Assembly: GCF_963678635.1 (NCBI RefSeq)
Contig: NC_087069.1
Coordinates: forward strand, 23,736,303 to 23,796,302
Length of the DNA stretch: 60,000 bases
Origin: Symsagittifera roscoffensis
Lineage: Eukaryota > Xenacoelomorpha > Acoela > Convolutidae
Direction of reading: 5' to 3'
Both the position numbers and the translations under genes were made by a program. The notes below the pieces were generated by a model, which searched no databases, had not been told where the DNA came from, and saw nothing but the letters and a program-made list of their open reading frames with translations. Shown here one piece after another: positions 10,193-20,514 of the stretch (positions are counted from its first letter, which is position 1; each line of letters opens with the position of its first letter).

Positions 10193-11335
10193 TTTCTGAT
10201 AGAGCAGATTTCAGTACCTGCATTGAACACTTGTGTTAAGTTGTTGAGGGAAGGCGATGAGCGAGCGAAAGCCTTATTCTTGCTAGCACTGCTGGATATG
10301 CAGCAAAGTAAACCGATGAGGGTGAACATGAAAGAACCCGAGGAATTAGAACCCATGAGAAAGATAGACGAAATCAGGAGATTCTCAAACAAGGAGCTGA
10401 GACTCGCTAAAGAATCTATGGGAGCATTGCCGAAATCCAGTGAATACTGTGGACCGATCAAGAAGAAATCGTATAGCTACGTATCCGGGATCAAGGGGTT
10501 TGCGTACAACCCTTTCCTGAGTGAAGACATACGCGATTGCTTCTTCGATTATGAGCAGGCGGTGTTGCTAAGATTCTCGACGTCCAGAATTGTAACAATT
10601 AAAAGCGTTAACAATCCACAGGCCAAATTGGGACTGGTCTTTGAAGAAGAGGTGACTGCACCTTCCGTACCAAAATCCGACAAAAGAGTGGAGTTTGGGT
10701 TGGGATTCTCAGATGAATTACTGAGAACGAGCTTGATGGCAGTGTGGGAATTGATGAGGCCATCATGGTGTCCTAGTCCCAACGCTGACTCAATATTGCG
10801 AGCGACACAAGACGTGCAGAGGGAACTGAATGCAGACTGTAACCTGCGTGACCTCAACATCATATATAATGTGATGATAACGGCCTCTAAGAGCAACGGA
10901 GAAGATAAAGTGGAGTTGCCTGGCTGGGGACCAGAAGACTGGGTCAAACCTGGTAGCTGTCTGGCGGAAGTCTGTGGACTGGATGGTCACGTTTGTGGAG
11001 GTCTGGACTGTGTAAAGACCCTGGAGAAACAACACAAGCAATTGCCGGTATTGTTTGGAAACGTAGTGATGAACGCAAGAACAGAAACGGAACTGATAGC
11101 AGATTGCCATGGAGGAACTGAGGTGAATCTAGTGACTGCACTAGGATTCTACAGCTTGTTTGGTTCTTTAGAGTCACTATTGAATCTGGAACCGAAACAT
11201 GAGATGGTCACAGCCATCAGTGTAGAAGTATTCCCAGGAGATCTGCAGACTGAGCAGAAATACATAGGAAAATGGAGGGAAGCAATCGAGACGGAAATGA
11301 ACATCAGACACAATGAGACTTATTGTAGACCATGA
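10193..11335 (+). pseudogene. Accessory-block coding region with Cys cluster, unknown
   Basis: Continuation of frame 2 after the TGA at 10190-10192, open to a TGA at 11333-11335. A possible separate start is the TTG/ATG area near 10223. A cysteine-rich stretch lies at about 10960-11020 (SCLAEVCGLDGHVCGGLDC), which could bind metal or form disulfides. Otherwise globular, unknown. No signal peptide or clear transmembrane segment is seen. Confidence 0.55.
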
Positions 11336-12514
11336 GGAGCACGATATTTGGTGGGTTCGACATTGGCTCCAATGTGCAAGAGCAGATACCCTGTACATTT
11401 CGTGGCATTGGACGTAAAGAGTACGAGAACGATCGTGGATCAAGCCTTCTCAGTGCCGAAGTGTGTGAGACTGGCGAGAATGTCCGAGAAGTCTTACGAG
11501 TTGCTATGTAAGATGTTCTCAGCAGTTCCAGAGAGAACCAAGGAAGAGTTGGAGTCAATACTAGGAAAGAAATTCATGGGATATGTGAGCGGGAACTTCA
11601 GTGACTTTGAGAGACAGAAACAGAGAGGATCAACTGTCACAGATTACAATACAGTAGACGAAATTGATGAAGTCCACCGAGTGATGATGGAAGTGGAACC
11701 ATTACTGGAAGCTTCGGAAAAACGTAATTGGAGGAGCATCATGTTGACACATGACGAGTTTCCTTGCCACTGTTTGTTGCAGACCTGGTGGTATCCCAAG
11801 CGTAGTAATCTGATGTTGATCTGGTTCTCTGGAGAGCTGCTCTCCATGGGTTTACCAGATTCATCACAGCCCATAACAATAGTGATAGTGGGAGTTATGA
11901 TGGCGATACGATGGCTGGAGGCTCATGTGAGAGAAAATAATAGACAGGAGGCACCGACGAGAGAACAGTTGCGGAAATTAGATTGTCTAAAAGATTTAGA
12001 TCTTTTTGAGACAATGTGCAAAATTCTAAACATTCCGATGGAAGTGAAGAAGATATGGGCAAGGAAACGATTGATGCCATGGTTCAGAGCTAACATGACT
12101 GCATGGTTGTACGAATATGCGAAAAAGCATATGTCGAAGCACGGCAGGGTGTACAGTGAATATCAGCTGGACATTGAAGCAGGAGCTTTCAAGCGAGCTC
12201 TCGTGACTCATCGGAATGCAGTGACCACCGCTGTGAAAAGAATTTCCAGGACGAGTGAACGTAGTGGAAAGGAGAAGGCAGAGATGTTAAAGGAAGATTT
12301 GGAGAGAAACGTGACGTTGTGTATCCACAACAGCTTCTGCAGGAACAGAGAATCTAACGTGGATCCCCCACCTTTTTGCAAACAGAGGGTAGAAGAGCAG
12401 AAGTGTTGGAGGACGGCTTCCAGCAGCGTCAGGATAGCTAACGACGTGTTGCAGGATACGGAAACTGAGAGTGCAGAGTCAGTATCACAGGAGGAAGAAA
12501 TGGATGACGAATGA
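11336..12514 (+). pseudogene. C-terminal part of accessory block, unknown
   Basis: Frame 2 continues after the TGA at 11333-11335 and ends at a TGA at 12512-12514, where the codon style and GC content also end, so this is the likely natural terminus. It contains a hydrophobic strand ITIVIVGVMMAI (about 11874-11910), loosely like the strand before block III of SGNH folds but without GxND, then a Trp/Lys/Arg-rich helical part, and an acidic tail ESAESVSQEEEMDDE. Function unknown. Confidence 0.55.
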
Positions 12515-12553
12515 CTGAAAAACAAGATGCAAAAAGAGATGAGATTAGAAGAA

Positions 12554-12577
12554 TTTAGAAGTTTTAGAACTTCTAAA
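12554..12577. repeat. Perfect 10-bp inverted repeat (hairpin)
   Basis: TTTAGAAGTT at 12554-12563 and its exact reverse complement at 12568-12577, separated by four bases. It lies 40 bases after the last coding frame and just before the purine-rich tract, so it could fold in the retroelement RNA near the 3' end. Confidence 0.7.
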
Positions 12578-12581
12578 CGAC

Positions 12582-12618
12582 GAAAAAAGAAGAAAACAAA
12601 GGAGTGATGAAGGGAAAG
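12582..12618 (+). other. Candidate polypurine tract
   Basis: A nearly uninterrupted purine run with only three pyrimidines, ending AGGGAAAG at 12611-12618. Retroelements prime plus-strand DNA from such a tract immediately left of the 3' LTR. Position after the final frame fits, but long purine-rich stretches are common in this element, so the assignment is tentative. Confidence 0.4.
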
Positions 12619-13190
12619 TTAAAACTCAGAATTGTTTTATGTGTGTGAAAAAACTCAAGTGAGAAACCAAGCAACCAAGTTGTAATTGAAAACTGAAACA
12701 TTTAGTTGAGTCTTGAAATTGTTGCATTTATAAATTTGCATTTTGATTTTAGTTGAGTGGCTTTAGAGACACTCACTTACTATTTATTTGGAAAGGCTTG
12801 AGTGAAGGAGTATATTTAAATATTCCAGCCTACATGACTGTTTTTAATCAGCTAGGAGAACTGATCATTTTGTGGTGACATGGAAGGCTTGGGTAATCTC
12901 TCGAAGAGGGAGATTGTTTCATTGTTCTTTCTAACCACAGAGTTTCTCAATTTTAATATTCAGGACAATAACAAGCAAGATTTCCGAAGGGAAGAAGCAT
13001 GGTAGGATATTTTTAGATTGTTGGTTGGCAGGACTGTCCTGCAAACCAACACCTTTTAAATCTAAGAGAAAAAGTTTTAATCGGGACATTGACATTGGAA
13101 GTCAGAAAATATGTTTTATCTTAGGTCATATCCTCAATGTGCAGATTAATGAAAGAGTTTGAAGGCTATAGTGATGTAGTATGATGCCAA
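12617..13190 (+). repeat. Possible 3' LTR or its remnant
   Basis: Non-coding AT-rich sequence directly after the purine tract. It opens AGTTAAAACT, similar to the AGT-type LTR starts of some gypsy-group elements, and contains TATATTTAAATA at 12811-12822, a plausible core promoter element. The right edge is unknown because the 5' LTR is outside the window; 13190 is a guess based on where a different repeat begins. Confidence 0.3.
13013..13063. repeat. Long hairpin: ~15-bp arms with outer stem
   Basis: The core at 13020-13050 is a near-perfect palindrome (GTTGGTTGGCAGGAC against GTCCTGCAAACCAAC, one mismatch) with almost no loop. Outside it TTAGATT and AAATCTAA extend the stem after a small interior bulge. 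This is a striking structure inside the candidate LTR and could act in RNA 3' processing or dimerisation, or mark a cruciform-prone site. Confidence 0.65.
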
Positions 13191-13324
13191 TTATATTCTG
13201 CAGTGAGTCGATGTGACGTGGATAAAAGTAATTTTGTGCATTTTGTAAATTCTGTTCGATGACACTGTATCTATTTTACGAACATTGCGTGATTCAATGA
13301 GGACATTGACCGGACTGTCGGGGG

Positions 13325-13498
13325 AGTGTGTGACCTTCGACCAGAATTGACAAAATGCAATCTCTGCAGATTTCAAATTTTTAGCAGCGGACCTTCCGAG
13401 TTGGTGATTTTGGAGGATTAACGACGTTATTCGGATGATTAGTAGAACGGTGAAGGTCAAGATATTCCCGTATTTTAAAATTTTTGAAGTGCCCAAAT
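13325..13498. repeat. ~170-bp dispersed block, copy 1
   Basis: A non-coding block highly similar to 14745-14915, sharing among others TGCAATCTCTGCAGATTT and CGGATGATTAGTAGAACGG. A - strand open frame runs through both copies (13191-13496 and 14709-14960), but its conservation is explained by the DNA repeat. It directly abuts satellite-like sequence on its right. Confidence 0.8.
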
Positions 13499-14735
13499 TT
13501 TTTTGATTATGTAAAACAACTGGTAATGACGTATGATCCAGTAGGTAAAAAGCGCTGGGAAGTTTTCAACCCAATGAACTTGTCGTCATTAAGTCGGTGG
13601 TGTTCAATTTTGTTCAAGTCGTGTTGTTGAAACATTTGGGGTTCTTTTTTTTGATTAAACGAGTCAAACGCTCCTAGAAGGAACTATAATATACAGAAAC
13701 TTGTTGATAACAATCTCCGACAAATTTGAGCTATGAAGTAGGTCCGTTTTACTGAAAATGTTGTTCTTTCCTTAAATTGATACTACACATTTCCGAAGGA
13801 CGAGTTTTCTTAATTTTGACAAAGCAAGATAGCCAAGGTGAGCATCTCGATAAGCCCAATATCGTTTGGATATGTAAACCAAATGGAGAAGCGTTGAAAC
13901 CAATAGCCAAATTGCGCTGGGGTGTTTTATACCTAATCGGTGTTTTTCAGAGTTCTTTTAATCGTATTAATGAGACGTATGGGAGTTCTCTGCTTGATGA
14001 AACGATTCAGACGTGCCGAGAATGATTCTAACACCACAGACCTTAGTCAATAACACTCACCGAGAATTGTTAGTGATCCAATTGAAACGTTTATTAAAAA
14101 TTATTGTCTCTCCGTTCGATGATTGCTACAATTTTTCAAGAACGAGTTTTTCCATTGTCGACGGCACATGACGACAAAAGCGGGCATGTCGAAGTGCCCA
14201 AAATTTTTTGATTATGTAAGACAACTGGGAATGGCGTATGATCCAGTAGTTAAAATGCGTTGAGAATTTTTTAACCCAATGTAATGTCGTCGTTTTCAAA
14301 TTTCTTTAGGTCTTCTTGATAGAACGTTTTGGATTCTCTTCAAGTTAAAACGAGTCAGTTTCGCCTAGAGTGGATCGTCCTCGTACAGACACTAGTTTAT
14401 GACATTCTTCAACGAAATTGGTCTTTTTAATAAGTCTCTCCTTAAAAAAATTACTTTTTTCTTCTTGGAAGGAAATTACACATTTTCGAACGACCTGTTT
14501 CTCCATTTATGACGGCACATGACAACAAACCCGTACACGTGGAAGGGCTCATTTTTAATTGATTATGTAAATCTACTGAGGAAACGTAGGAATCGTTTGT
14601 AAAATTGTGCCAGAATTATTTTAACCTAATGAGCTTGTCGGCATTAAGTCGGTAGTTTTCAGATTTTTTAAAAAGTTTTAATAATAGAACGCAGGTATTC
14701 TCTTTAAATTAAAACGATTCAGACGCGCCTACAAT
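13499..14735. repeat. Diverged ~350-bp satellite monomers (about 3.5 copies)
   Basis: The recurring order of short blocks (TTTGATTATGTAA, TTGCGCTGGGGTGTTTT, ACTTGTCGTCATTAAGTCGG, GTTGATAACA, ACGAGTTTTTC, GGCATGTCGAAGTGCCC) matches the monomers of the 45-52 kb array but with more changes. Small frames such as 13777-14025 fall inside monomers and are not genes. Confidence 0.75.
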
Positions 14736-14744
14736 GAGTTGTAG

Positions 14745-14915
14745 TGTGACATTCGACCAGAATGGGTAAAATGCAATCTCTGCAGATTTCGAATTTTTAG
14801 CAGCGGACCTTCCGAGTTGGTGATTTAGGAGGATTACCGACGTTATTCGGATGATTAGTAGAACGGTGAAGGTCAAGATATTCCCGTATTTTAAAATTTT
14901 AAATTTTCGAAGTGA
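14745..14915. repeat. ~170-bp dispersed block, copy 2
   Basis: Second copy of the 13325-13498 block in the same orientation, again touching satellite sequence, here on its left. The two copies bracket about 1.25 kb of satellite, as if the satellite had expanded or been inserted inside one longer element, or the block had been duplicated with it. Confidence 0.8.
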
Positions 14916-15064
14916 TGACGTAACATTTCTGAGAAACGTCAGAAACGGCCATTTTGGCAAAAGTTGAAGAAAAACAGAACAACATTAGTTGCGATTGCGA
15001 GAAGGACGAAAATAGTAATTAAGAAACGGCAACGAATCACGAAGTTAACAGAGAACACTCCGAG

Positions 15065-15096
15065 TTGCAACTATTGTGTCGCTACAATAGTTGCAA
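15065..15096. repeat. Perfect 13-bp inverted repeat
   Basis: TTGCAACTATTGT at 15065-15077 and its exact reverse complement at 15084-15096, six-base loop GTCGCT. A stable hairpin in either strand. Confidence 0.85.
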
Positions 15097-15131
15097 GGCC
15101 GTTGCAGACAACGGTGAAGGGTGGAAGACAG

Positions 15132-15196
15132 CCTTCCGGATTACGGAGAAATCAAGATTAACGTGCTTGATTCAGTGGATTCAAGAATCCGGAAGG
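15132..15196. repeat. Nested inverted repeats (11 bp outside, 7 bp inside)
   Basis: CCTTCCGGATT at 15132-15142 pairs exactly with 15186-15196; between them AATCAAG at 15150-15156 pairs with CTTGATT at 15166-15172. Together with the hairpin 35 bases upstream this makes a three-stem cluster within 132 bases. Confidence 0.8.
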
Positions 15197-15639
15197 GTTT
15201 CGGGACTGAAACTTTTATCCTTTTATATAAACTTTTAGCTTCTTGTCATGTCCTGAATTGAACTTAATTAACAACTGGGTTCATTTTGATAAGGATGAGA
15301 AGCTAGGAATTGGGGGAAAGGGTTGATCCATCTTCGATGGAGATGATGATTTTTATCTACTGAACAAAAACAATAGTAATTTAATAAATAGTAGTAGCCC
15401 TGTTTTTAGGAGTGGCCTCGTGGTCTGGTGATACTGAGACCCAGCCATGAGCTCACTATTTCTGCATGTAATTAAGTTAATTTGAGTGTTTTGACCGAAG
15501 CCGAGAGCAGTAACTTTTTTTGTTGACCCGATGTTAGAAAAGACCACCGAAAGTACTGGCTTGGTAGAGACGGTGAAAAGCATATAAAGCTCTGTTTAGA
15601 CGTTAGCCAGTCGTCTTAGGACTTAGTTTTATTTTCCGT

Positions 15640-16215
15640 CGATATGTATCTTCGGGGCGAATGTTACATAGTTGTACAGACAGTAGCTCATAACGATTTC
15701 CAGGGAATCTGAACTATTTCATAAGTCTCTACCTTCAAAGATTGTTGTTTCTCTCTTGGATCGATACTAACCACTTTCTAAGGACAAGTGTTCTATCGTT
15801 GACAGCACATGACACAAAATCGGGCTTGTGGAAGTGCCCAATTTTCTTTGATTATTTTGATTATGTGTAAATAGGGTATAGCATAGGAACCGCTAGTAAA
15901 ATGGCGCCGGATAGTTTTCAGTCTTTTGAACTTGTCGTCATTACGTCGGTGTTTTTCAGTTTTTTGTGAAACTTGATAAAAAAACTTATGGGAATAGCTT
16001 CCAGTTAAAAAGAGTCAGAGCGCCGTCGTATAGACACTGGTTCAAAGGACGCTCCAAGGATATTTGTCTGTTTACTTTGTTCTTCCTTATAAGATTGTTT
16101 TTTCTCCCCTGGATCGATACTACAAATTTTCGACGGTTGACTTTTTCAATTGTTGACGGCACATGAGAACACGTGCGGGCATGTCGAAAAATCCCAACTT
16201 TCTTTGATTATGTGA
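15640..16215. repeat. Diverged satellite monomers (about 1.6 copies)
   Basis: Carries the satellite landmarks in order: GTACAGACA, TTGGATCGATACTA, GACAGCACATGAC, TTTGATTATGTG, ACTTGTCGTCATTA, GAGTCAGAGCG, GGATCGATACTACA, TGACGGCACATGA. The frame at 15966-16166 is an accident within it. Confidence 0.75.
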
Positions 16216-17636
16216 GTAGTATTGTATCTTGTCCCGGATTGGGTCCATAGTTGGGGGGGGGCGTCAAAATAAGTGGCCCTTAATGTTTTGGGGGACCCTC
16301 AAGCTAGGATTTTGTAAATGAAAGAAATTTTTTGTCCAAAAGCAGAAGAAACCCTATTTAGGATCTTGCTAAGCTTATCTTAACAATAAGGGACCCGATA
16401 CAAAACTCTTCCTAATCTCAAAATTTGGGGTTTTTATTTTTGGTCATGGTTAGCTATAAGAATTATAATAACTGTCATAATTGTTTCGGGCAATTAAACT
16501 TTCGACCTAGTTGAAATTTGTTTAAGAAAGTGGAAAGAACTTTTATGATATATGATAAAAACTTACCCGCATTTTTGGCAGCGTAGCTCAGCGGTTGGCA
16601 GCAGCAAACTATTTTTTTAAAATGAGCTAATTTTATGATGAAAAGGCATCAAATTGAAACTAAATATACCGAATGATAAATTTGTCAACTTTTGAAATAA
16701 GAAAAAGGAATTTATGAGGAACTTGGCGCACCGATGATTTTGTTATTGAAAATTTTCAATTAAAAGTTTTTTCAATCACGGAAAAAAATCCGTTTCCAAA
16801 CTCTTCAATGAACGCTACATCGTGTTTATCGAGAGAGCAAAGGAAATTTCAAAGAAAGACTACGATTTGTTTTTCAATGAACAATTTTCATATGAGTGAG
16901 CTTTAACATAACTCTTGGTACATTTCTACAAATTAAAACTATGGTACTCTGCTTGATCTAAAATTGCTGATTATTAAAACGTAATCGACTATTTGTTAAT
17001 TTTCAACTCATTATGGGTTGATGTAGACTTGGAGGGAAAAAATTGTCTGTTTCAACAAGCTATCGAAGTACAAAAAACTTCTGTTGGTTTGATTGAATAT
17101 TTACTACCGATATCTTATTGAGTCCGAATGGTAACTGCAAGATCACTATTGTTCCCCCGGCTTGAAATTCAACAGTTTGGGGAGGTGTTGAACAAAAATA
17201 AACCAAGAAGTTGCAAAAAAAAGAGTAACTCCTTTTGATTTAAAAATAATTTATAAAAATATACGTCTTAGAAACAGAATTATATTGATAATTCTAACCA
17301 ACGAAACTTTTTTTTTAAATTCATGTTTTTATGTTCCCTGTTTTCTGTTAGTTCTGATAATCCTTACTACGACAATTTAATAAGTTTGAGACCTTATGAT
17401 GGTTTAATTGGTATTTGACAAAAAACACTTGCTTGGACATAAACTTGAAAAAATTTAGAATTGCACTCTAATTCTCACAAACCGGTGGGAGTTATTCACG
17501 GTTTTAACCTAGAGGGTCCCACGTACTGTTACATGATGCCCTGGAAATAAAACAATAGCTTATTGGGGCACTTCAGTGGAATAGCTTTCTGCCTTTTGAT
17601 TAAGTTGAAAAAACAAGAATTTTAACATTAACTAGT
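16216..17636. other. AT-rich non-coding DNA; no gene seen
   Basis: No open frame with protein-like composition on either strand. It includes a G-run (about 16252-16261) and homopolymer runs. One short tRNA-like stretch is annotated separately. Confidence 0.6.
16578..16605 (+). other. tRNA-like A-box fragment (5' half only)
   Basis: GCAGCGTAGCTCAGCGGTTGG matches the D-arm/A-box pattern of a tRNA start very well. No anticodon arm, T-arm or GGTTCGAATCC-type B box follows within 100 bases, so this is a tRNA or SINE-head remnant, or coincidence, and not a tRNA gene. Confidence 0.3.
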
Positions 17637-18014
17637 ATGCTGAGCAAGAGATTAGTTGCACTTGACGTGGAGGGCTTTCGTTACAAAAAAAAACGTCTCT
17701 GTGGTAATTTATCAATAACAATTCCAGACTACAGCGACCAACTCATTTTTCTACCTCCAGTGATTTTCAATCAATTACCAATTCTCGAACAAAAAAAAGA
17801 ACAACTGGTTAACAAATTGTTTACACGGTCTCCATTGGAAAAACTTTGGTTAACCTTACATAAACTTGAAATATTTTTCTCAAAGTTTTGTGTTGAGAAA
17901 TACTGGTGCCGTTTATTTTTCGCTAAAAGAAAGAAAAGACAGAGTTTTTGGCCAAAGACTTGGACCGAAAAGCTGAAAACCTATATTATTTGGGTTGCTT
18001 TCTCCTCGTGTTGA
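17637..18014 (+). pseudogene. Exonuclease-like N-terminal fragment (Maverick-associated)
   Basis: A 125-codon frame starting LVALDVEGFRYKK, followed by an alternating hydrophobic stretch and LIFLPPVIFNQLP. The D-x-E-G-F opening resembles the first acidic motif of DEDD-type exonucleases, but the later acidic motifs cannot be placed because the frame breaks near 17,900. The second half (CVEKYWCRLFFAKRKKR) recurs at 21.19 and 24.20 kb. The enzymatic reading is weak; what is solid is that this sequence heads the amplified module. Confidence 0.35.
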
Positions 18015-18720
18015 AAATTATATTTCAAAATAATCCAAGTTGCAATAGGTATATACCTCATTTCATTTCCAGTAATCCTTGTGCGCTGAACAAAAGCAAG
18101 GTTTTTTATGATTGCTTGAAAAAAGAACAACAGCGAGAGATCAGCGAAAGTGGACACATACCTATCACCAAGTCCAATGCTTTTTGCGCGGATCACTCCA
18201 AAGGGTGATATTGAATTTTCATTAACATGAACAGAACGTTTTGATTACGGCGGCCAAATTTTTCAGAGGAAGGAGCAGATAAACGTTTCAGAAGAAGAGT
18301 TGATTACATGAAAAAGATTTTTGTCCAGTTATTGATCAATTTGTATATTTCCAGCGGTTCAAGTTTATCATAAATATTGGCCAGCAAGCCAGGAGTATAT
18401 CTTCCTGAACTAATCTTAGTACCCAAACGTCAGCTAGGAGTTCAGATGGATCTAAAAAGCAATAAATTGTCAGATGGGATTCAGACGATTGTGAAAGAGG
18501 ATACTGTGAAAAAAATTGTTCGTAAAAATTGCAAATATCCCATCAATTTATGTTCTAGAACTGCATGACATAAATGATGAAGATTTTGAAAAAAATTTAC
18601 TGTTCATAATTTTAATTAAAAATATATGTTTTTTTACAAGCTTCATTTACACTGAGAAAAATTCTAACACAGTCTGTAGAACAAACCGTTTCTCAAATGT
18701 CAGAAACAACAGCATCAGTA
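18015..18720 (+). pseudogene. Conserved unknown Maverick-module protein, broken
   Basis: Three frames share this stretch; the most protein-like piece is 18377-18568 with KPGVYLPELILVPKRQLG and GIQTIVKEDTVKKIV. The same piece, more decayed, recurs at about 24,725-24,900 in unit III and is missing from unit II. I do not know the family. Position immediately upstream of the membrane-protein and ATPase genes suggests a virion or assembly role, which is inference. Confidence 0.45.
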
Positions 18721-19158
18721 GATGAACCTGACGCAGCAAAAGTAACAGATTTTTCATTTAACGAGACAAACTGTGAAAACGGGGAGGCATAGATGGATAG
18801 ATGAAATGATAATTAAGCTTAACTTGTTTCAACACAGTCAATGGTCGCGTAAGATTGATTTGACCACTTCACACATCATTCTGTTCAAATCGCTTCGTGA
18901 CTTTCAGCAAGTAGACCTTTTGAGACTACATTTGAATATAACCAAACATTTGAGAACCTGTTACAAAGTAATTACCTAACAATCATATGAAAATCTTCTA
19001 ATCAACTTGAGCACACGTATATTAGATTGTTTCGGATCTTGTTCAAGTGTCACACAGCTTGAGCAATTCGTTTTTTTATTCAAAGCAGGAATAACACCAA
19101 TCACTAACGAAAAAGAAAAACTTATCTATTCTGAGGCATATGATACAACTTAAACCTG
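18690..19158 (+). pseudogene. Packaging ATPase remnant, unit I (no Walker A)
   Basis: The leader of the small membrane protein (to about 18,778) is fused by deletion straight to the middle of the ATPase at about 18,780. What remains starts GRHRWIDEMIIKLNLFQ and includes SQWSRKIDLTTSHIILFKS, the signature region of Maverick FtsK/HerA-type ATPases, and runs to about 19,158. Walker A and B are gone, so it cannot hydrolyse ATP. Confidence 0.7.
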
Positions 19159-19249
19159 ACTAGCTAAGACGTCCAATTAGAAAAACCTTAATTGGCGAGA
19201 CCAACAGAATTTTTTGCGATTGTTTTCTCAATTTAGTCATTGGAAACTT

Positions 19250-20050
19250 TTTTCAAAGTACTTCACAACCTAATTATGAATGCTGAAGAATTCATTCTAA
19301 ATTGGAAATAACTATACGTTCAAAAGCAACCTCATGCTGCACGTCTGTCTTCATGATACTAGTATCAAAGATAAAAAATCTCAAATAATCTACCTTAACT
19401 GGCTTAGACCCCTATTACCTCCTCAAACTAGTAAGACTACTGAAAAAAAAGGAACAATTTACGGAAGCTGTTGAGCTCCAACAAGAACAACTTAAACTGT
19501 TATCGGACGATGAAGAAGCAGCATTGGTCGACCGTGATAAAGATGAAGTAACAGAAGAGAAAATTGATACACTGACCGAAAGTAATTTAGGACATTAACA
19601 GGTTTTGGAAGTGAAAAATTTATTCGAGCAAACACCATACACGAACTCGGAAAAGTTTCAGAAAGAGTAACCATAAACCATGAAAATGAGATAATGCACG
19701 TGGATAAAGTACGAACAGGACTTGAGGCTGCTGTTTTTTTAAACAACAGACAACGAAAACTACTCAATCCCGCGTTCATTGTTATTTTAACTGCTCTCAA
19801 CTTGACTGAAAAGCTGGTAAAAAAATTGACATGCTCATACATTCACAAAATGCAAGTTTTTGTCATCGCAATCAATTCGAGAACAAATCGTGTCACAAAT
19901 CTTGCACCAAACAAAGTAACTAAAGCAGATCTTCCTCGCCTTGTTTCCTTAAGAGCAGAACAGTCATTGAAACTAGTTCGACGTCCAAAACAATATATTG
20001 GTGGTTATGTTGCAAGGGTTACAAAAATTTGTTCACCGATGAAGTTTTGA
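19250..20050 (+). pseudogene. Acidic and capsid-associated frames, unit I
   Basis: First part (about 19,290-19,598) encodes the recurrent LNWLRPLLPPQ then an acidic segment EEAALVDRDKDE in shifted frames. The second, 19694-20050, is open for 118 codons: a helix-rich start, then VFVIAINSRTNRVTNLAPN and SLKLVRRPKQYIGGYV. Both pieces recur in every unit, so they were genes or gene parts of the Maverick. I cannot match them confidently to a named capsid or protease protein. Confidence 0.45.
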
Positions 20051-20301
20051 AGTTTTTAACATACCAACACGAAATCTGCCAACATGCAATTTGATTGATA
20101 CTAACAGAGACTCGATGGAAGAATTTTTTACGAGTCTGAACTAATTCGCGTTCTGGAGAAGGAGGAATCAAAAATAAACTTGGATGAGGACACTTCCAGC
20201 CGTTTTACCCATCTTGTTCGCTTTTCATTCACAGTTACCCTAGTTTCATCTGCATTAATGAAAGTTTTTAAGGACAACACTCTGGTTAACTTCAAAATCT
20301 C

Positions 20302-20514
20302 TTGAGTGAAGAAAACAGTTTGCAAGACGAACGGAGATTGGCAGCTACAGAAGTTACCTTCCCCACTCAGATAAACAACTTAACTGACATCAACATTCTG
20401 TACTTCCAAAAAACTCGGGTAACAGCAAGCATGAAAGCTGAAAAAGACACCATATCCATGCCTTACCTGGGAGAAACAACAAAACTAAAAAATAGGAGAG
20501 TATACGAGCCTTGA
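20302..20514 (+). pseudogene. Capsid-associated frame (INNLTDINILYFQK), unit I
   Basis: A 70-codon frame with TFPTQINNLTDINILYFQK and a downstream PYLGE motif. Copies are at 23307-23501 and about 31,350-31,545, all broken differently. It sits between the capsid-associated frame and the penton-like C-terminus and may be the middle of the same long minor-capsid gene. Confidence 0.4.

Larger units (their letters stand above)
1..12620 (+). mobile_element. 3' part of a giant Ty3/gypsy-like retroelement (decayed)
   Basis: The segment opens inside a pol polyprotein and runs through integrase, a macro-like domain and nearly 9 kb of extra coding sequence to a purine-rich tract. Gag, protease, reverse transcriptase and RNase H are not seen and would lie left of the window. 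All coding is on the + strand, purine-rich and visibly more GC-rich than the AT-rich DNA after about 12.5 kb. Stops and frameshifts are spread throughout, so this copy is defective. If a usual 4-5 kb gag-RT part precedes it, the whole element would be about 17 kb, unusually long for this group; that total is inference. The integrase assignment is firm, the outer limits are not. Confidence 0.8.
14916..15639. other. Non-coding unique DNA with nested palindromes
   Basis: No convincing gene. The ATG-initiated frame at 14964-15161 is lysine/arginine/threonine-rich and coincides with palindromic DNA, so I do not call it coding. The stretch holds two inverted-repeat structures annotated separately and otherwise looks like the body of an unidentified element. 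Confidence 0.5.

Noticed and set aside
13191-14960. Two similar - strand frames (13191-13496 and 14709-14960) as a gene family
   Set aside because: Similarity extends outside the frames and matches the ~170-bp DNA repeat; codon pattern is not protein-like.
15410-15480. tRNA-like GTGGCCTCGTGGTCTGGTGA as a tRNA gene or SINE
   Set aside because: A-box match is partial and no B box or cloverleaf partner follows.
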